Shown here one piece after another: positions 34,176 to 43,256 of a stretch of DNA of 47,681 nt. The notes beneath the pieces are model-generated. The model saw only the letters and a program-made list of their open reading frames with translations, was not told the DNA's origin and did no database searches. The stretch covers positions 1 to 47,681 of the forward strand of contig DVGR01000076.1 of assembly GCA_018712605.1 (NCBI GenBank). Reading direction: 5' to 3'. Position 1 is the first letter of the stretch. The number at the start of each line of letters is the position of its first letter. A program made the position numbers and the translations under genes. The DNA comes from Candidatus Choladousia intestinigallinarum (GTDB lineage: Bacteria > Bacillota > Clostridia > Lachnospirales > Lachnospiraceae).

Positions 34176-35027
34176 ATGTTTTATGAGAATAAACGAGACA
34201 TCTTTTTGCTTTACTGTGAATGCAATCCTCTTCAGTACCCTCTTCATGTACATCAGTACATTGAACTGGTACATGTAGTGAAGGGTATTCTCCAGATGCA
34301 GATCGGTACGGAAAAGTATCTGCTCCAGCCAGGGGAGCTTGCTATCGTTTTCCCCAACACGGCCCACGACTACCATACTTTTACCCCCCCCCCTGAAAAA
34401 AATGCCCAGCTTCATATTTTAAACTGCCGCCTGGACTACCTGCCCATTCATAAGACCCAGCTTTTGAATATGTTTCCCAAGCATCCCAAGCTGTGCGCCT
34501 CCGATATCCATCCGGATGTTTTTTATGCAGAAAATCGGCTGTTTGAAATCAATCAGGAAGATTATGACCAATCCCTGGTCAGTTCCCTGGTTTCCCTGAT
34601 GCTGAGCCGGATTCTTCCCAAGCTTGATCTGACCGACTACCGGGAGCTTCCGCCCCAGGATCTGTCCTGCGATATCGCAGCCTACATCGGCAAACACTTT
34701 CAGGAGGAAATCTCCCTTACCTCCGTGGCGAAACACTTTGGCATCGGGAAATACACCCTCTCTCGGATTTTCTCAAATGTACTGAAAATGAATTTTACCG
34801 CCTACATCAACTCCCTTCGGATTGACTATGCGGACTATCTTCTGCTGAGCACTGATCTGGGTATGATGGATATTGCCATTGAATGCGGCTATCACAACCA
34901 GCAGACCTTTTACCGTCTCTTTAAGAGCATCCACGGGTGCACCCCAAAGGAATACCGGCAGCAGCGTTCCCCGGCCGTCCTTGCCTCGCCCCCGGCCCAG
35001 AGCTTCGTATATGAGCAGGATTTTTAA
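34176..35027 (+). CDS. AraC-family regulator, divergent from sugar ABC operon
   Basis: A 283-residue regulator. The N-terminal cupin reads YPLHVHQYIELVHVVKGILQ and LLQPGELAIVFPNTAHDYH. The C-terminal double HTH spans ISLTSVAKHFGIGKYTLSRIF and DIAIECGYHNQQTFYRLFKS, ending in CTPKEYRQQ. I start at 34176 because TGGAGG lies 8 bases before it; the track adds 26 codons without a ribosome site. Its position, back to back with the sugar-binding-protein gene, suggests that it controls that transporter in response to the transported sugar (inference). Confidence 0.93.
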   Translation: MFYENKRDIFLLYCECNPLQYPLHVHQYIELVHVVKGILQMQIGTEKYLLQPGELAIVFPNTAHDYHTFTPPPEKNAQLHILNCRLDYLPIHKTQLLNMFPKHPKLCASDIHPDVFYAENRLFEINQEDYDQSLVSSLVSLMLSRILPKLDLTDYRELPPQDLSCDIAAYIGKHFQEEISLTSVAKHFGIGKYTLSRIFSNVLKMNFTAYINSLRIDYADYLLLSTDLGMMDIAIECGYHNQQTFYRLFKSIHGCTPKEYRQQRSPAVLASPPAQSFVYEQDF

Positions 35028-35057
35028 ATATAACGAACTGCACGAAGTGCTTTTTGT

Positions 35058-35108
35058 GTCATAAGAAAGCACTTTCACGCTTTATTGCACCAAAGTCTTT
35101 CTTATGAC
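35058..35108 (+). terminator. inverted repeat after AraC gene, possible terminator
   Basis: GTCATAAGAAAG and CTTTCTTATGAC form a perfect 12 bp inverted repeat 27 bases apart, just past the AraC stop. Within it AAGTGC...GCACTT gives an alternative overlapping stem. There is no clean T tract on the plus strand, so termination is only suggested. Confidence 0.4.
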
Positions 35109-35111
35109 ATG

Positions 35112-35146
35112 AAAAACAGCGGCAGGGAATAAAATCTCTGCCGCTG
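35112..35146 (-). terminator. Rho-independent terminator of the GH4 gene
   Basis: CAGCGGCAG pairs with CTGCCGCTG around a 12-base loop, followed on the minus strand by TTTTTC. It lies about 34 bp past the GH4 stop codon. Confidence 0.87.
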
Positions 35147-35179
35147 CTGTATTAAATTTAATTTCAGCCGTTTTTTATA

Positions 35180-36643
35180 TTATGCTGTAATGACTCTTTC
35201 CGCCCGCTCTCTGGCCACTTCTTCAGGAGTCTTTTCACGCAGCCTTACAGCTCCGTGGTACTCTTTGGTGGGGATCAAATCACCCTTGGAGAGATTCTCC
35301 TTTGCCTGGGCGATGGCCTCCCCGTACTGGGGCAGCCACTGTTCCTCCGCCACCAGCATCTCGTCAATCATCTGCCATACCTCCGGCGGATTGCATACAG
35401 CTCCGGTGAGAGGATCCATAAGGGCCGCCTGCTTCAGAAGCTGTGCGTCCCCGGAAACTGCCGCCTCCACGGCCAGCTTCTGTACCCAGATTGACTGGGA
35501 GCAAACGGCTGCGCAGCCCAAAGGCAGATCCCCTACTTTCGGTACACTAATGCCGTTTCCATCCACATAGCAGGGCACCTCCACCACAGACTCATAGGGA
35601 AGGTTGGTGATGCAGCCCTCATTCATCACATTGAAATGACCTCTGTAGGTTCTTCCGGTCTCCAGGGACTCAATGATATAAGAGCAATGCTCCTTCCCTC
35701 TCTGGGAACCGTCCAGCTTCTTGGGCGGCTCGGCCAGGATCTTGGGGTAGTCGGTATCAAACCAGTTGCGCTCTTCCCTGGTCACACGCAGATATCCCCC
35801 TGTCTCGCCGTTGATCCAGTTGTCAAGGTTAATCCAACTGGGGATCTCTTCCGGGCGTTTCCGGTACCAGGCCACGTATTCTGAGAGGTGTCCGTTGGAC
35901 TCAGTGGAATAGTATCCGAAGCGCTTGAGGATATCAATGCGCACCTTCTCCTCCTCGCTGTATCTTTCGTGGGCCTCGAAGCCGGACAGAAGCTTGGGAA
36001 GCATGTCCTCTCCTTTGTGCTTTACGGAAATATACCAGGTCTGGTGATTGATGCCGGCACAGGTAATATCCAGTTCCTCCCTGGGTATGCCAAGAACCTC
36101 CGCAATCTGCATCTCTCCGTGAATCTCTCCGTGGCAAAGACCGATGGTCTTTACTCCGCCGTACTTGTTGCAGGCCCAGGTCGCCATGGCGTTGGGGTTT
36201 GAATAGTTCAGCATAATTGCCCCTGGCTCCGCCACCTCACGAATATCCTTGCAGAAATCCAGCATAGCCGCAATCACACGCTGGCCGTACATGATGCCAC
36301 CCGTACACAGTGTGTCTCCCACACACTGATCCACGCCGTATTTCAGGGGAATTTCAATATCATACTCAAATCCCTCTAAACCGCCTACACGGACGCAGTT
36401 CACAATATAGCGGGCGCCCCGGAACGCCTCTCTGCGGTCAGTAGTGGCCTGGATTGTGATGGGGATATGATTTTCATCCAGATCCCGCTGGCAAAGGGCT
36501 CTGGTTCGCTCAAGGTTTTCCGCATTGATGTCGGTAAAAGATATCTCGATATCATGAAATTCCGGTACGGACAAAATATCCGTAAAAAGAGTGCGGGCGA
36601 AGACAAGGCTGCCTGCGCCGATAAAAGATACTTTAAAGCTCAT
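35180..36643 (-). CDS. GH4 family glycosidase (alpha-galactosidase/alpha-glucosidase group)
   Basis: A 487-residue NAD- and Mn-dependent glycosidase of family GH4. It has an N-terminal Rossmann motif (VSFIGAGSLVFARTLFTDIL), a DINAENLERT adenosine acid, the NYSNPNAM substrate loop, the metal-binding motif CHGE (Cys and His), and GINHQTW, whose His is the second metal ligand. GH4 enzymes open the glycosidic bond by oxidation and elimination at C3. The CHxx motif differs among activities; CHGE does not settle between alpha-galactosidase (MelA), alpha-glucosidase and alpha-glucuronidase. Lack of CDMP or CNVP argues against phospho-sugar substrates. AAAGGAGG precedes the ATG. A divergent AraC regulator lies upstream. 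Confidence 0.9.
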   Translation of the reverse strand: MSFKVSFIGAGSLVFARTLFTDILSVPEFHDIEISFTDINAENLERTRALCQRDLDENHIPITIQATTDRREAFRGARYIVNCVRVGGLEGFEYDIEIPLKYGVDQCVGDTLCTGGIMYGQRVIAAMLDFCKDIREVAEPGAIMLNYSNPNAMATWACNKYGGVKTIGLCHGEIHGEMQIAEVLGIPREELDITCAGINHQTWYISVKHKGEDMLPKLLSGFEAHERYSEEEKVRIDILKRFGYYSTESNGHLSEYVAWYRKRPEEIPSWINLDNWINGETGGYLRVTREERNWFDTDYPKILAEPPKKLDGSQRGKEHCSYIIESLETGRTYRGHFNVMNEGCITNLPYESVVEVPCYVDGNGISVPKVGDLPLGCAAVCSQSIWVQKLAVEAAVSGDAQLLKQAALMDPLTGAVCNPPEVWQMIDEMLVAEEQWLPQYGEAIAQAKENLSKGDLIPTKEYHGAVRLREKTPEEVARERAERVITA

Positions 36644-36760
36644 AAAAGAAGTCCTCCTTTATAGATTTCAAGAATTCCTCCGGGTTGTTACGTTCATTAT
36701 AACGGGAAGCCCTTTTTCAGGTGGAATTTATTAGCGCAGGGCATCTGCAGATGTAAGATA

Positions 36761-36789
36761 TTGTCGCATTTAAATTTCTGTGATATGAT
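36761..36789 (+). promoter_or_regulatory. promoter of the third AraC gene
   Basis: TTGTCG, 17 bases, TATGAT on the plus strand, about 50 bases upstream of the AraC start. The opposite strand of the same gap carries a TATAAT (near 36697) that may be the -10 of the GH4 promoter, without a clear -35. Confidence 0.6.
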
Positions 36790-36841
36790 TCTCCATAAGA
36801 ACCGCTGTCTGCGGCAATGAAAAAAGACGAGGTGTAAAAAT

Positions 36842-37771
36842 ATGGACAGAAACTATCAGACCCCCGCATCCGTGACCATCACCGCCTATTACGCGCTGTC
36901 TCTGCCGGAATACCACATGCCCTTTCATACCCATGAAAGCTGCGAGATTATGTATGTGACCAGCGGGCGCTGTCTGGTTTTCTGCCCGGAAGAGACACAT
37001 ACCCTGACGGCCAATCAGTTCATCTTTCTGCGGAGTGGGACCCCTCACCGTCTGGAAATAGGGAGCGGCCATCCCTGTGCCATTTTGAACCTGGAATTCT
37101 CCTTCCGCCAAAACAGCAGGGGAATTCCCCTGGATGAGCTCATAAAGGGCTGCCCCTCTTTTCTCGGTTTCTGGGATAACGGCGAGCCGTATTTTGTGGC
37201 CGACGACATGAGGAACATGGGGTATTCCATGAAAGACCTGATCGCCCAGCTTCAAAAAAAAGAAAAGGATTCCTCCTACCTGCTGCGGCTGCTGTTTTAC
37301 CGCGCCATGGTAGAACTTTCCTACTGCGCCTGGCGGGGCAGAAAAGTACCTGGAATCCTTTATCTGAAAAAAGCCTGTTCCTATATTGACCAGAATCTGC
37401 TGGAACCTCTCTCCGTGCCGGAGATCGCAGCCCAAGCCGGGATCAACAAATCCTACCTGCAGCTTCTCTTCTCCCGGCTGATGGACTGTTCCATAGGGGA
37501 ATATATTACAAAGAAGCGGATGGAGCAGGCCGCCTTTCTGCTGACCAACAGTTCTCTTGGCATCACGGACACCGCATTTTCATGCGGCTACAACAGCAGA
37601 CAGCATTTTTCCCATACCTTTGAAAAATTTTATCACATGAGCCCCTCCGCATACCGGAAGCTTCACGCCCGCTCCCTGGCTCCAGATACGGAAGGCGCCC
37701 GCCTGCTGCTGGACGAAGACGGAAAAGAGAGGCGCCAGGCCATGAAAATTCCGCCGGCAGGCCTTTTATAG
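36842..37771 (+). CDS. AraC-family regulator, divergent from GH4 gene
   Basis: A 309-residue cupin plus double-HTH regulator. Sensor part: MPFHTHESCEIMYVTSGRCL and TLTANQFIFLRSGTPHRLE. DNA-binding part: LSVPEIAAQAGINKSYLQLL and GITDTAFSCGYNSRQHFSHTF with MSPSAYRKL. GAGGTG precedes the ATG. It is divergent from the GH4 gene (198 bp) and converges on the CoA-transferase gene with 12 bp between stops. The likely target is the GH4 gene. Confidence 0.93.
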   Translation: MDRNYQTPASVTITAYYALSLPEYHMPFHTHESCEIMYVTSGRCLVFCPEETHTLTANQFIFLRSGTPHRLEIGSGHPCAILNLEFSFRQNSRGIPLDELIKGCPSFLGFWDNGEPYFVADDMRNMGYSMKDLIAQLQKKEKDSSYLLRLLFYRAMVELSYCAWRGRKVPGILYLKKACSYIDQNLLEPLSVPEIAAQAGINKSYLQLLFSRLMDCSIGEYITKKRMEQAAFLLTNSSLGITDTAFSCGYNSRQHFSHTFEKFYHMSPSAYRKLHARSLAPDTEGARLLLDEDGKERRQAMKIPPAGLL

Positions 37772-37783
37772 CCGTTTCTCCTT

Positions 37784-39295
37784 TTACCGTTCCACTTCAA
37801 AGGGAAGCTGCGCCAGAATATCCTTTTCTTCCTCCACACCCGGATACACTTCAATCAGCTTCAATCCCTTAGGCGTCAGGCGGAACACGCAGCGCTCCGT
37901 GACATACAGCACCTTCTGGCCATTGGCGATAGCCCTCTTGGCCGAAAAGCTGACGCTTCTGACCTTCTCTACAAATTTCGGCACGGCGCCCTCTTGATGG
38001 ATGGTTACCACTCCCCTTTTCTGGGTGACCTCCAGCCCTTTGGTATTGAAGGTCATGCAGAATACCACGGTAGGCGTCTTCGCCGTAATATTGGCAAACC
38101 CGCCGATGCCCGCAAAGGCCCCTGGCCCTCTGTGGGCATTGACATTCCCTTCTTTATCTACCTCCAGAGCTCCCATAAAGCAGATATCCAGCCCGCCGTT
38201 GTCGTATAAATCAAACTGGTTGGCCATATCGTAGACGGAGGAAGCGCCGATCATGGCTCCAAATACTTCCCCGGATACCGGAAAGCCGCCGATTCCCCCG
38301 GACTCCACAGTCAGAGTGACCTGATCCAGCATTCCGCTTTTTCTGGTATAGCGGGAAACCATCTCCGGGATCCCGATCCCGATGTTCACAATGTCGTCCA
38401 CCCGCAGCTCCTGCGCTGCCCGCCGTCCGATGATATTCCCCACTGCGCTGCTTTGGGGCTGCTTTGCGGAGGCGGTGTCGATTTTCTCATTCCATCTGCT
38501 CCAGTCCTCGTAGGGAATCTCAAAACTTCCGGTAAGAGCCGTATAGGCTTCATTGCGCTCCTCCGGCTCCGCCACCACAATGGCGTCCACCAGGCATCCT
38601 GGGATAATGGCGTTTCTGGGCCTGGACGGGGTGTTCACCAGCCGGTCTACCTGGACGATCACCTTGCCCCGGTTTGCTTTCACCGCCTGGCAGATGGAGA
38701 GGGCATCTCCCGACATAAACATATCGTCAAAGGATATATTCCCCTTCCGGTCCGCAGCCGTTCCCTTGATCAAGGCTACGTTGATCTTCGGCAGTTTATA
38801 ATATAGAAATTCTTCTCCATCCACCTCTACATATTTGACCATAGAATCGTCAATGGAGATCCGGTTGATTCCAGGCCCTTCCCTTCTTGGGTCCACAAAA
38901 ATATCCAGCCCTACCTTGGACAGCGCTCCCGGCAGGCCTCCTGCCTGCGCCCGGATGGCATGGGAGATACAGCCAAGAGGCAAATTATAAGCCTCAAAGC
39001 GGTCCTCCAATACCAGCTTTTTCGTACTGAGCATAGCGCCGAAATGGCCGCAGATCAGCCGGTCCACAGCCCCTTCCCGGATATAGCCCTCCGCATTGCG
39101 CTCCTCATCCCAGACTCCAAAGCCGGCGCTGGAAATAACCGTCAGGTGCCTGGGTGACTGCATTCTCTGGTATCTCCGAAAAATAGCTTCGTGGAGCTCT
39201 ACCGGGTTTTCGATTCCCACAAAAGAATTTACACAGATACAATCCCCATCCCGGATCAGCCGGATCGCCTCATCAGAACTCATGATTTCATACAT
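37784..39295 (-). CDS. acyl-CoA:acetate/3-ketoacid CoA-transferase (fused alpha-beta)
   Basis: A 503-residue family I CoA-transferase with both halves in one chain. The alpha half begins SSDEAIRLIRDGDCICVNSF and includes SSAGFGVWDEERNAEGYI; the beta half starts near RRAAQELRVDDIVNIGIGIP. The catalytic Glu is in TLTVESGGIGGFP. Such enzymes move CoA between short-chain acids such as acetate, propionate, butyrate or lactate. The exact pair is not predictable. I start at 39295, where AAGGAG lies 11 bases upstream; the track adds 26 codons that overlap the GH120 gene. It sits 19 bp after that gene, so they are likely co-transcribed although functionally unlike. Confidence 0.92.
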   Translation of the reverse strand: MYEIMSSDEAIRLIRDGDCICVNSFVGIENPVELHEAIFRRYQRMQSPRHLTVISSAGFGVWDEERNAEGYIREGAVDRLICGHFGAMLSTKKLVLEDRFEAYNLPLGCISHAIRAQAGGLPGALSKVGLDIFVDPRREGPGINRISIDDSMVKYVEVDGEEFLYYKLPKINVALIKGTAADRKGNISFDDMFMSGDALSICQAVKANRGKVIVQVDRLVNTPSRPRNAIIPGCLVDAIVVAEPEERNEAYTALTGSFEIPYEDWSRWNEKIDTASAKQPQSSAVGNIIGRRAAQELRVDDIVNIGIGIPEMVSRYTRKSGMLDQVTLTVESGGIGGFPVSGEVFGAMIGASSVYDMANQFDLYDNGGLDICFMGALEVDKEGNVNAHRGPGAFAGIGGFANITAKTPTVVFCMTFNTKGLEVTQKRGVVTIHQEGAVPKFVEKVRSVSFSAKRAIANGQKVLYVTERCVFRLTPKGLKLIEVYPGVEEEKDILAQLPFEVER

Positions 39296-39314
39296 CGGTT
39301 CTTCTTCTCCTTCT

Positions 39315-41321
39315 TCATTCCTGGGGCCGGCTAACCGCCCAAAGTCCCTCTCCCACAGCCTTCGCAGAAGCAAAGGGACCAGGCAGGACTCTCATTCCCC
39401 GGTGTTCCCCAAGGTAATCCCGGTCAAAGACAATATCTGTTCCGTCGGGATTTTCAAATCTCTGCTCCGGTTCAAAGGCACGGCCCAGAAGATCGCTGTT
39501 CACCATACCGGCAAAATAATCTCCCATAAACTCATAGAGGTTCGTGGACAGGACAGGCTTTCCATCCTGGCAATTTACCTCCACATATACCTGGTGTTCT
39601 GTGTCCGCCAGAGGATTCTCTTCTTTTTTCCAAGCCTTGGCGCCGTTAAAATATGCATTTCCCTTGGCCCATACAGGCAGTTTACCGGCGTGGGCCGGCT
39701 CCAGCTTCACCATGTCCGGCGTGTCTGTATCCATATCAAACATTTTGATCCATTCTTCATAGGTGGGGTACTCATCCATCACGTGGGTTCCCACCTCCCG
39801 GTTGTCCTCGTCTATCCCCTCAGAACTGTCCCTGAGATTGACACAGGGTTTAGACGGCCACTTCTGCACAAAAATATTGTTGTAGAACCGGTCGTCCCCG
39901 TGAAGAATCGTCATAAAGCCCATAACCTCTGTCCTGTGGGGCATATGATACGGGGTATATCTGGGGCCTGTACCCTCTCCCACGCAGGTAAGAGCCCCGC
40001 AGATCAGGTTATGGACCATGGCCACTCCCTGGGTGGCCATGCGCAGGCTCGCATCTGACAGGAGGATATTGTTGTCAATCAAAGTAGGGCCGTGTCCCAC
40101 CTCCACAAAAATATCCTGGCTGCACATGCCTCCCTTGAGCTGTCTGGCAAACTCCGGCCGCTGGTTGTCATGGAATAAATTCTGGGTGATTCGGGTGCCC
40201 TGGGCCTCCCAGTCGCACCAGATCCCCATGGTGCAGTGGTGGATATAATTTCTCCGGTAGGTCACGTCGATGGCCGCATGCATTTTAATCCCCGCAATCT
40301 CGGCGCCTCCCAGCTCCATCATATTGTTGATATGGTGGATATGGTTATCCTCGATGATGGAGAAAACTCCGCCCATACGCCCGATGATTCCTCCCTGCTC
40401 ACAGTTGTGAATATGGCAGCGGCGGACGATGTGGCTGCCCACCTTCTCTTTCAGCCAGCCATGGTACTGTCCCCGGCATACGGCGTCCCGCTCCATCTGG
40501 GTGGGACTTTTTACATGCTTGTATGTAAAGTAGTGGTCATTGTCGGAATCCAGGTATTTTCCCAGAGAAATCCCCGCACATTTGCTGTTGCTGATTTCGC
40601 AGTCCTCGATAATCCATCCCTTGGACCAGTGGGGCCCGATCATGCCGTCCTGGTAGGCGGCCGGCGGCGCCCAGGTAGTAGCCGCTTTATCGATCTTAAA
40701 TCCGCTGACCGTAAGATACCCCACACCTGTTTTGGAGGGCATAAAACATTCACGGCGCACATTGATCTCCACATTTTCCTCATTCGGATTCTTTCCCTGG
40801 AAATTTGCGTAAATCACTGTCTCGCCGTCTTCCTGACAGGAATACCACTTATATACGGAAGCCTCCGGCTCCCAGGAACACTCATAGACCTCCCCCTTCA
40901 GGCAGGCATCCAGACTCTCCGCCTCATACAGCATCTTATGGTTGAGATAAACCGCTCCGGTGTGTTTGCTGCGTCCTGCGAAATACCAGTCTCCGTACAC
41001 ATAGGTGGTGTACGGATTGTAAGTTCCAAAAACAGAATTGTCGATGCGGCAGACCCAGACATTTCCCTGATAGGGCTGCCAGTCCTTCACTTCCTCCGCA
41101 CCGGTGATCACCGCCCCCAAAGGCTCTGTGCTGCGGTATGTAATGCGGGCGTCCTCTCTGCCCGCATTCCTGGGATTTACATACTCCCGGTATATGCCGG
41201 GGGCTACCAGCACCTCGTCCCCCGGCTGGGCGGCCTCGGCCGCATCATTGATATACTTAAAGGGCATTTCTTTTGAACCGTTTCCCTCCTGGGCCGCTTT
41301 TACGTCTACGTAAATTTTCAT
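39315..41321 (-). CDS. GH120-like beta-xylosidase, parallel beta-helix
   Basis: A 668-residue protein without signal peptide, so probably cytoplasmic. It resembles the GH120 beta-xylosidase XylC of Thermoanaerobacterium along most of its length: DAAEAAQPGDEVLVAPGIYREYV, WAPPAAYQDGMIGPHWSKGW, EIAGIKMHAAIDVTYRRN, DWEAQGTRITQNLFHDN, DIFVEVGHGPTLIDNNIL, HRTEVMGFMTILHGDDRFYNN. In XylC the nucleophile is the Asp of DWEAQGT and the acid/base is the Glu of FVEVSHG; both are present here. It would split xylo-oligosaccharides from the non-reducing end. I start at 41321 behind AAGGAGG. It lies 16 bp after nadE and 19 bp before the CoA-transferase. The comparison is from memory of the family sequence. 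Confidence 0.85.
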   Translation of the reverse strand: MKIYVDVKAAQEGNGSKEMPFKYINDAAEAAQPGDEVLVAPGIYREYVNPRNAGREDARITYRSTEPLGAVITGAEEVKDWQPYQGNVWVCRIDNSVFGTYNPYTTYVYGDWYFAGRSKHTGAVYLNHKMLYEAESLDACLKGEVYECSWEPEASVYKWYSCQEDGETVIYANFQGKNPNEENVEINVRRECFMPSKTGVGYLTVSGFKIDKAATTWAPPAAYQDGMIGPHWSKGWIIEDCEISNSKCAGISLGKYLDSDNDHYFTYKHVKSPTQMERDAVCRGQYHGWLKEKVGSHIVRRCHIHNCEQGGIIGRMGGVFSIIEDNHIHHINNMMELGGAEIAGIKMHAAIDVTYRRNYIHHCTMGIWCDWEAQGTRITQNLFHDNQRPEFARQLKGGMCSQDIFVEVGHGPTLIDNNILLSDASLRMATQGVAMVHNLICGALTCVGEGTGPRYTPYHMPHRTEVMGFMTILHGDDRFYNNIFVQKWPSKPCVNLRDSSEGIDEDNREVGTHVMDEYPTYEEWIKMFDMDTDTPDMVKLEPAHAGKLPVWAKGNAYFNGAKAWKKEENPLADTEHQVYVEVNCQDGKPVLSTNLYEFMGDYFAGMVNSDLLGRAFEPEQRFENPDGTDIVFDRDYLGEHRGMRVLPGPFASAKAVGEGLWAVSRPQE

Positions 41322-41337
41322 GCGGTCATCCTCCTTC

Positions 41338-43248
41338 TCAAATTTCTTCCAGCTCCTTAAGCCACAGATCCGCACAGGCATCACTGGGCATTCTCAGATC
41401 CCCTCTGGGCGAGAGTGCCACGGAACCCACCTTGGGGCCATCGGGCACGCAGGAGCGTTTGAACTGCTGGGCGAAAAATCTCCTGTAGAAAGTCTTCAGC
41501 CACTTGAGAACCGTCTCCGGGCTATACTGCCCCTGGAAGGCTGACAGAGCCATCCGGTACAGTTTTGCAGGCCGGCAGCCAAAGCGCATCATATGATATA
41601 AGAAAAAGTCGTGAAGCTCATAGGGGCCTACCAAATCCTCTGTCTTCTGGGCGATCTTCCCGTCTTTTGGCGGCAGCAGCTCCGGGCTGACCGGCGTGTC
41701 CAGCACATCGTACAGAATCTCCCGGATCTTCTCTTCCCCGCAGGTATCGGCATAATACCGCACCAAGTGCCGCACTAACGTCTTGGGCACGGAACAGTTC
41801 ACTCCGTACATGGACATGTGGTCTCCATTGTAGGTGGCCCACCCCAGAGCCAGCTCTGACATATCCCCGGTTCCAACCAGAAGCCCTCCCTTTTGATTGG
41901 CCAGATCCATGAGGATCTGGGTCCGCTCTCTGGCCTGGCTGTTCTCATACGTCACGTCATGTACCTGGATGTCATGTCCGATATCCCGGAAGTGAAGCTG
42001 TACCGCCTCCCGGATATCCACCTCTAAAAGCTCTGCTCCCAGGCTTCTGGTCAGTTCGCAGGCGTTTTGGTAGGTCCGGTCCGTGGTGCCGAAGCCCGGC
42101 ATGGTGACTGCCGTCACCGCCGTCCTGGGAAGCCCCAGAAGATCGCAGACCTTTACCATTACCAGCAGGGCCAGAGTGGAATCCAGTCCCCCGGAAATTC
42201 CCACTACCAGGCTCTTGCTGCGAGTATGCTCCACCCGCTTTTTCAGCCCCATAGCCTGTATCATAAGGATTTCCTCACACCTGGCGTCTCTGTCCTCTTT
42301 CCCGGCGGGAACAAAAGGCGCCGGATCGAACTTCCTGGTAAGGACGGTTTCTTCCACGCTTATTGTAAAGCTCTGGCGCACGTATTCCTCTGCGCCCTTT
42401 TCCTGAAAGGTAGTGGTTCTGCGTCTCTCAGCGTTCAGACGCTCCACATCTATCTCTGAAACCAAAATTCCAGTGCCGAATCTGGACGACTCAGCCAGAA
42501 TATGGCCGTTTTCTGCGATCAGATTATGGCCGGAAAATACAAGATCCTGGGTGGACTCCCCCTCCCCGGCGCTTGCGTAAATGTAGCCGCAGAAAAGCCT
42601 GGCGGACTGGGAGGAAACCAGGGATCTTCTGTAAAGATTCTTCCCCGTGGCCTCATCACTGGCAGACAGATTCACAAGGACGGAAGCCCCTGCCAGGGCG
42701 TGGGAAACACTGGGAGGATCCGGTGCCCACAAATCTTCGCAAAGCTCAGCGGCCACCGTCAGATTTTTCATCTCCCGGCAGACGAAAAGCTGCTTCATGC
42801 CAAAAGGAATCTGCTCTCCCCGCCAGGTAATCCACTGTACCTTCTCCGGTCCCGGTTCAAAATGGCGCCTCTCATAAAACTCGCCGTAGTTTGGAAGGGC
42901 ATACTTAGGAACCAGTCCCAGAAGCCGGCCACGGCTTACAGCCGCCGCCGTATTGTACAGCTTGCTTCCCACCTGAAAGGGAAGGCCTACAAACACAAGC
43001 CCATCCCGTTCCCTGGTATGGAGGATAATTTTTTCCAGGGATTCTTCTGCGCTGCGCAGAAGGGATTCCTGCAGGAAGAGATCCTGACAGGTATATCCTG
43101 TAATGCACAGCTCTGGAAAAACCAGGAGCTTGGCCCCCTGTTCCCAGGCCGCTTCCATCATCCTGCATATTTCTTTCGTATTGTGTTCGCAGTCCGCCAC
43201 CCGAATTCCAGGAGTCAGGGCAGCAGCCTTAATAAATCCGTCTCTCAT
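41338..43248 (-). CDS. nadE: glutamine-dependent NAD+ synthetase
   Basis: A 636-residue two-domain enzyme making NAD from deamido-NAD, ATP and glutamine. The N-terminal nitrilase-type glutaminase has Glu (VFPELCITGYTCQD), Lys (GLVPKYALPNYGEFYERR) and Cys (VAAELCEDLWAP). The C-terminal ATP pyrophosphatase has SKSLVVGISGGLDSTLALL and TGDMSELALGW. Length fits the large actinobacterial/clostridial type. I prefer the ATG at 43248, with TAGAGG 5 bases upstream, over the GTG two codons earlier that overlaps this site. It starts 8 bp after hslO. Confidence 0.96.
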   Translation of the reverse strand: MRDGFIKAAALTPGIRVADCEHNTKEICRMMEAAWEQGAKLLVFPELCITGYTCQDLFLQESLLRSAEESLEKIILHTRERDGLVFVGLPFQVGSKLYNTAAAVSRGRLLGLVPKYALPNYGEFYERRHFEPGPEKVQWITWRGEQIPFGMKQLFVCREMKNLTVAAELCEDLWAPDPPSVSHALAGASVLVNLSASDEATGKNLYRRSLVSSQSARLFCGYIYASAGEGESTQDLVFSGHNLIAENGHILAESSRFGTGILVSEIDVERLNAERRRTTTFQEKGAEEYVRQSFTISVEETVLTRKFDPAPFVPAGKEDRDARCEEILMIQAMGLKKRVEHTRSKSLVVGISGGLDSTLALLVMVKVCDLLGLPRTAVTAVTMPGFGTTDRTYQNACELTRSLGAELLEVDIREAVQLHFRDIGHDIQVHDVTYENSQARERTQILMDLANQKGGLLVGTGDMSELALGWATYNGDHMSMYGVNCSVPKTLVRHLVRYYADTCGEEKIREILYDVLDTPVSPELLPPKDGKIAQKTEDLVGPYELHDFFLYHMMRFGCRPAKLYRMALSAFQGQYSPETVLKWLKTFYRRFFAQQFKRSCVPDGPKVGSVALSPRGDLRMPSDACADLWLKELEEI

Positions 43249-43256
43249 GGCCACCT

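Noticed and set aside
40236-41276. 346-codon plus-strand ORF opposite the GH120 gene
   Set aside because: Mirror of conserved GH120 coding sequence; no independent signals.
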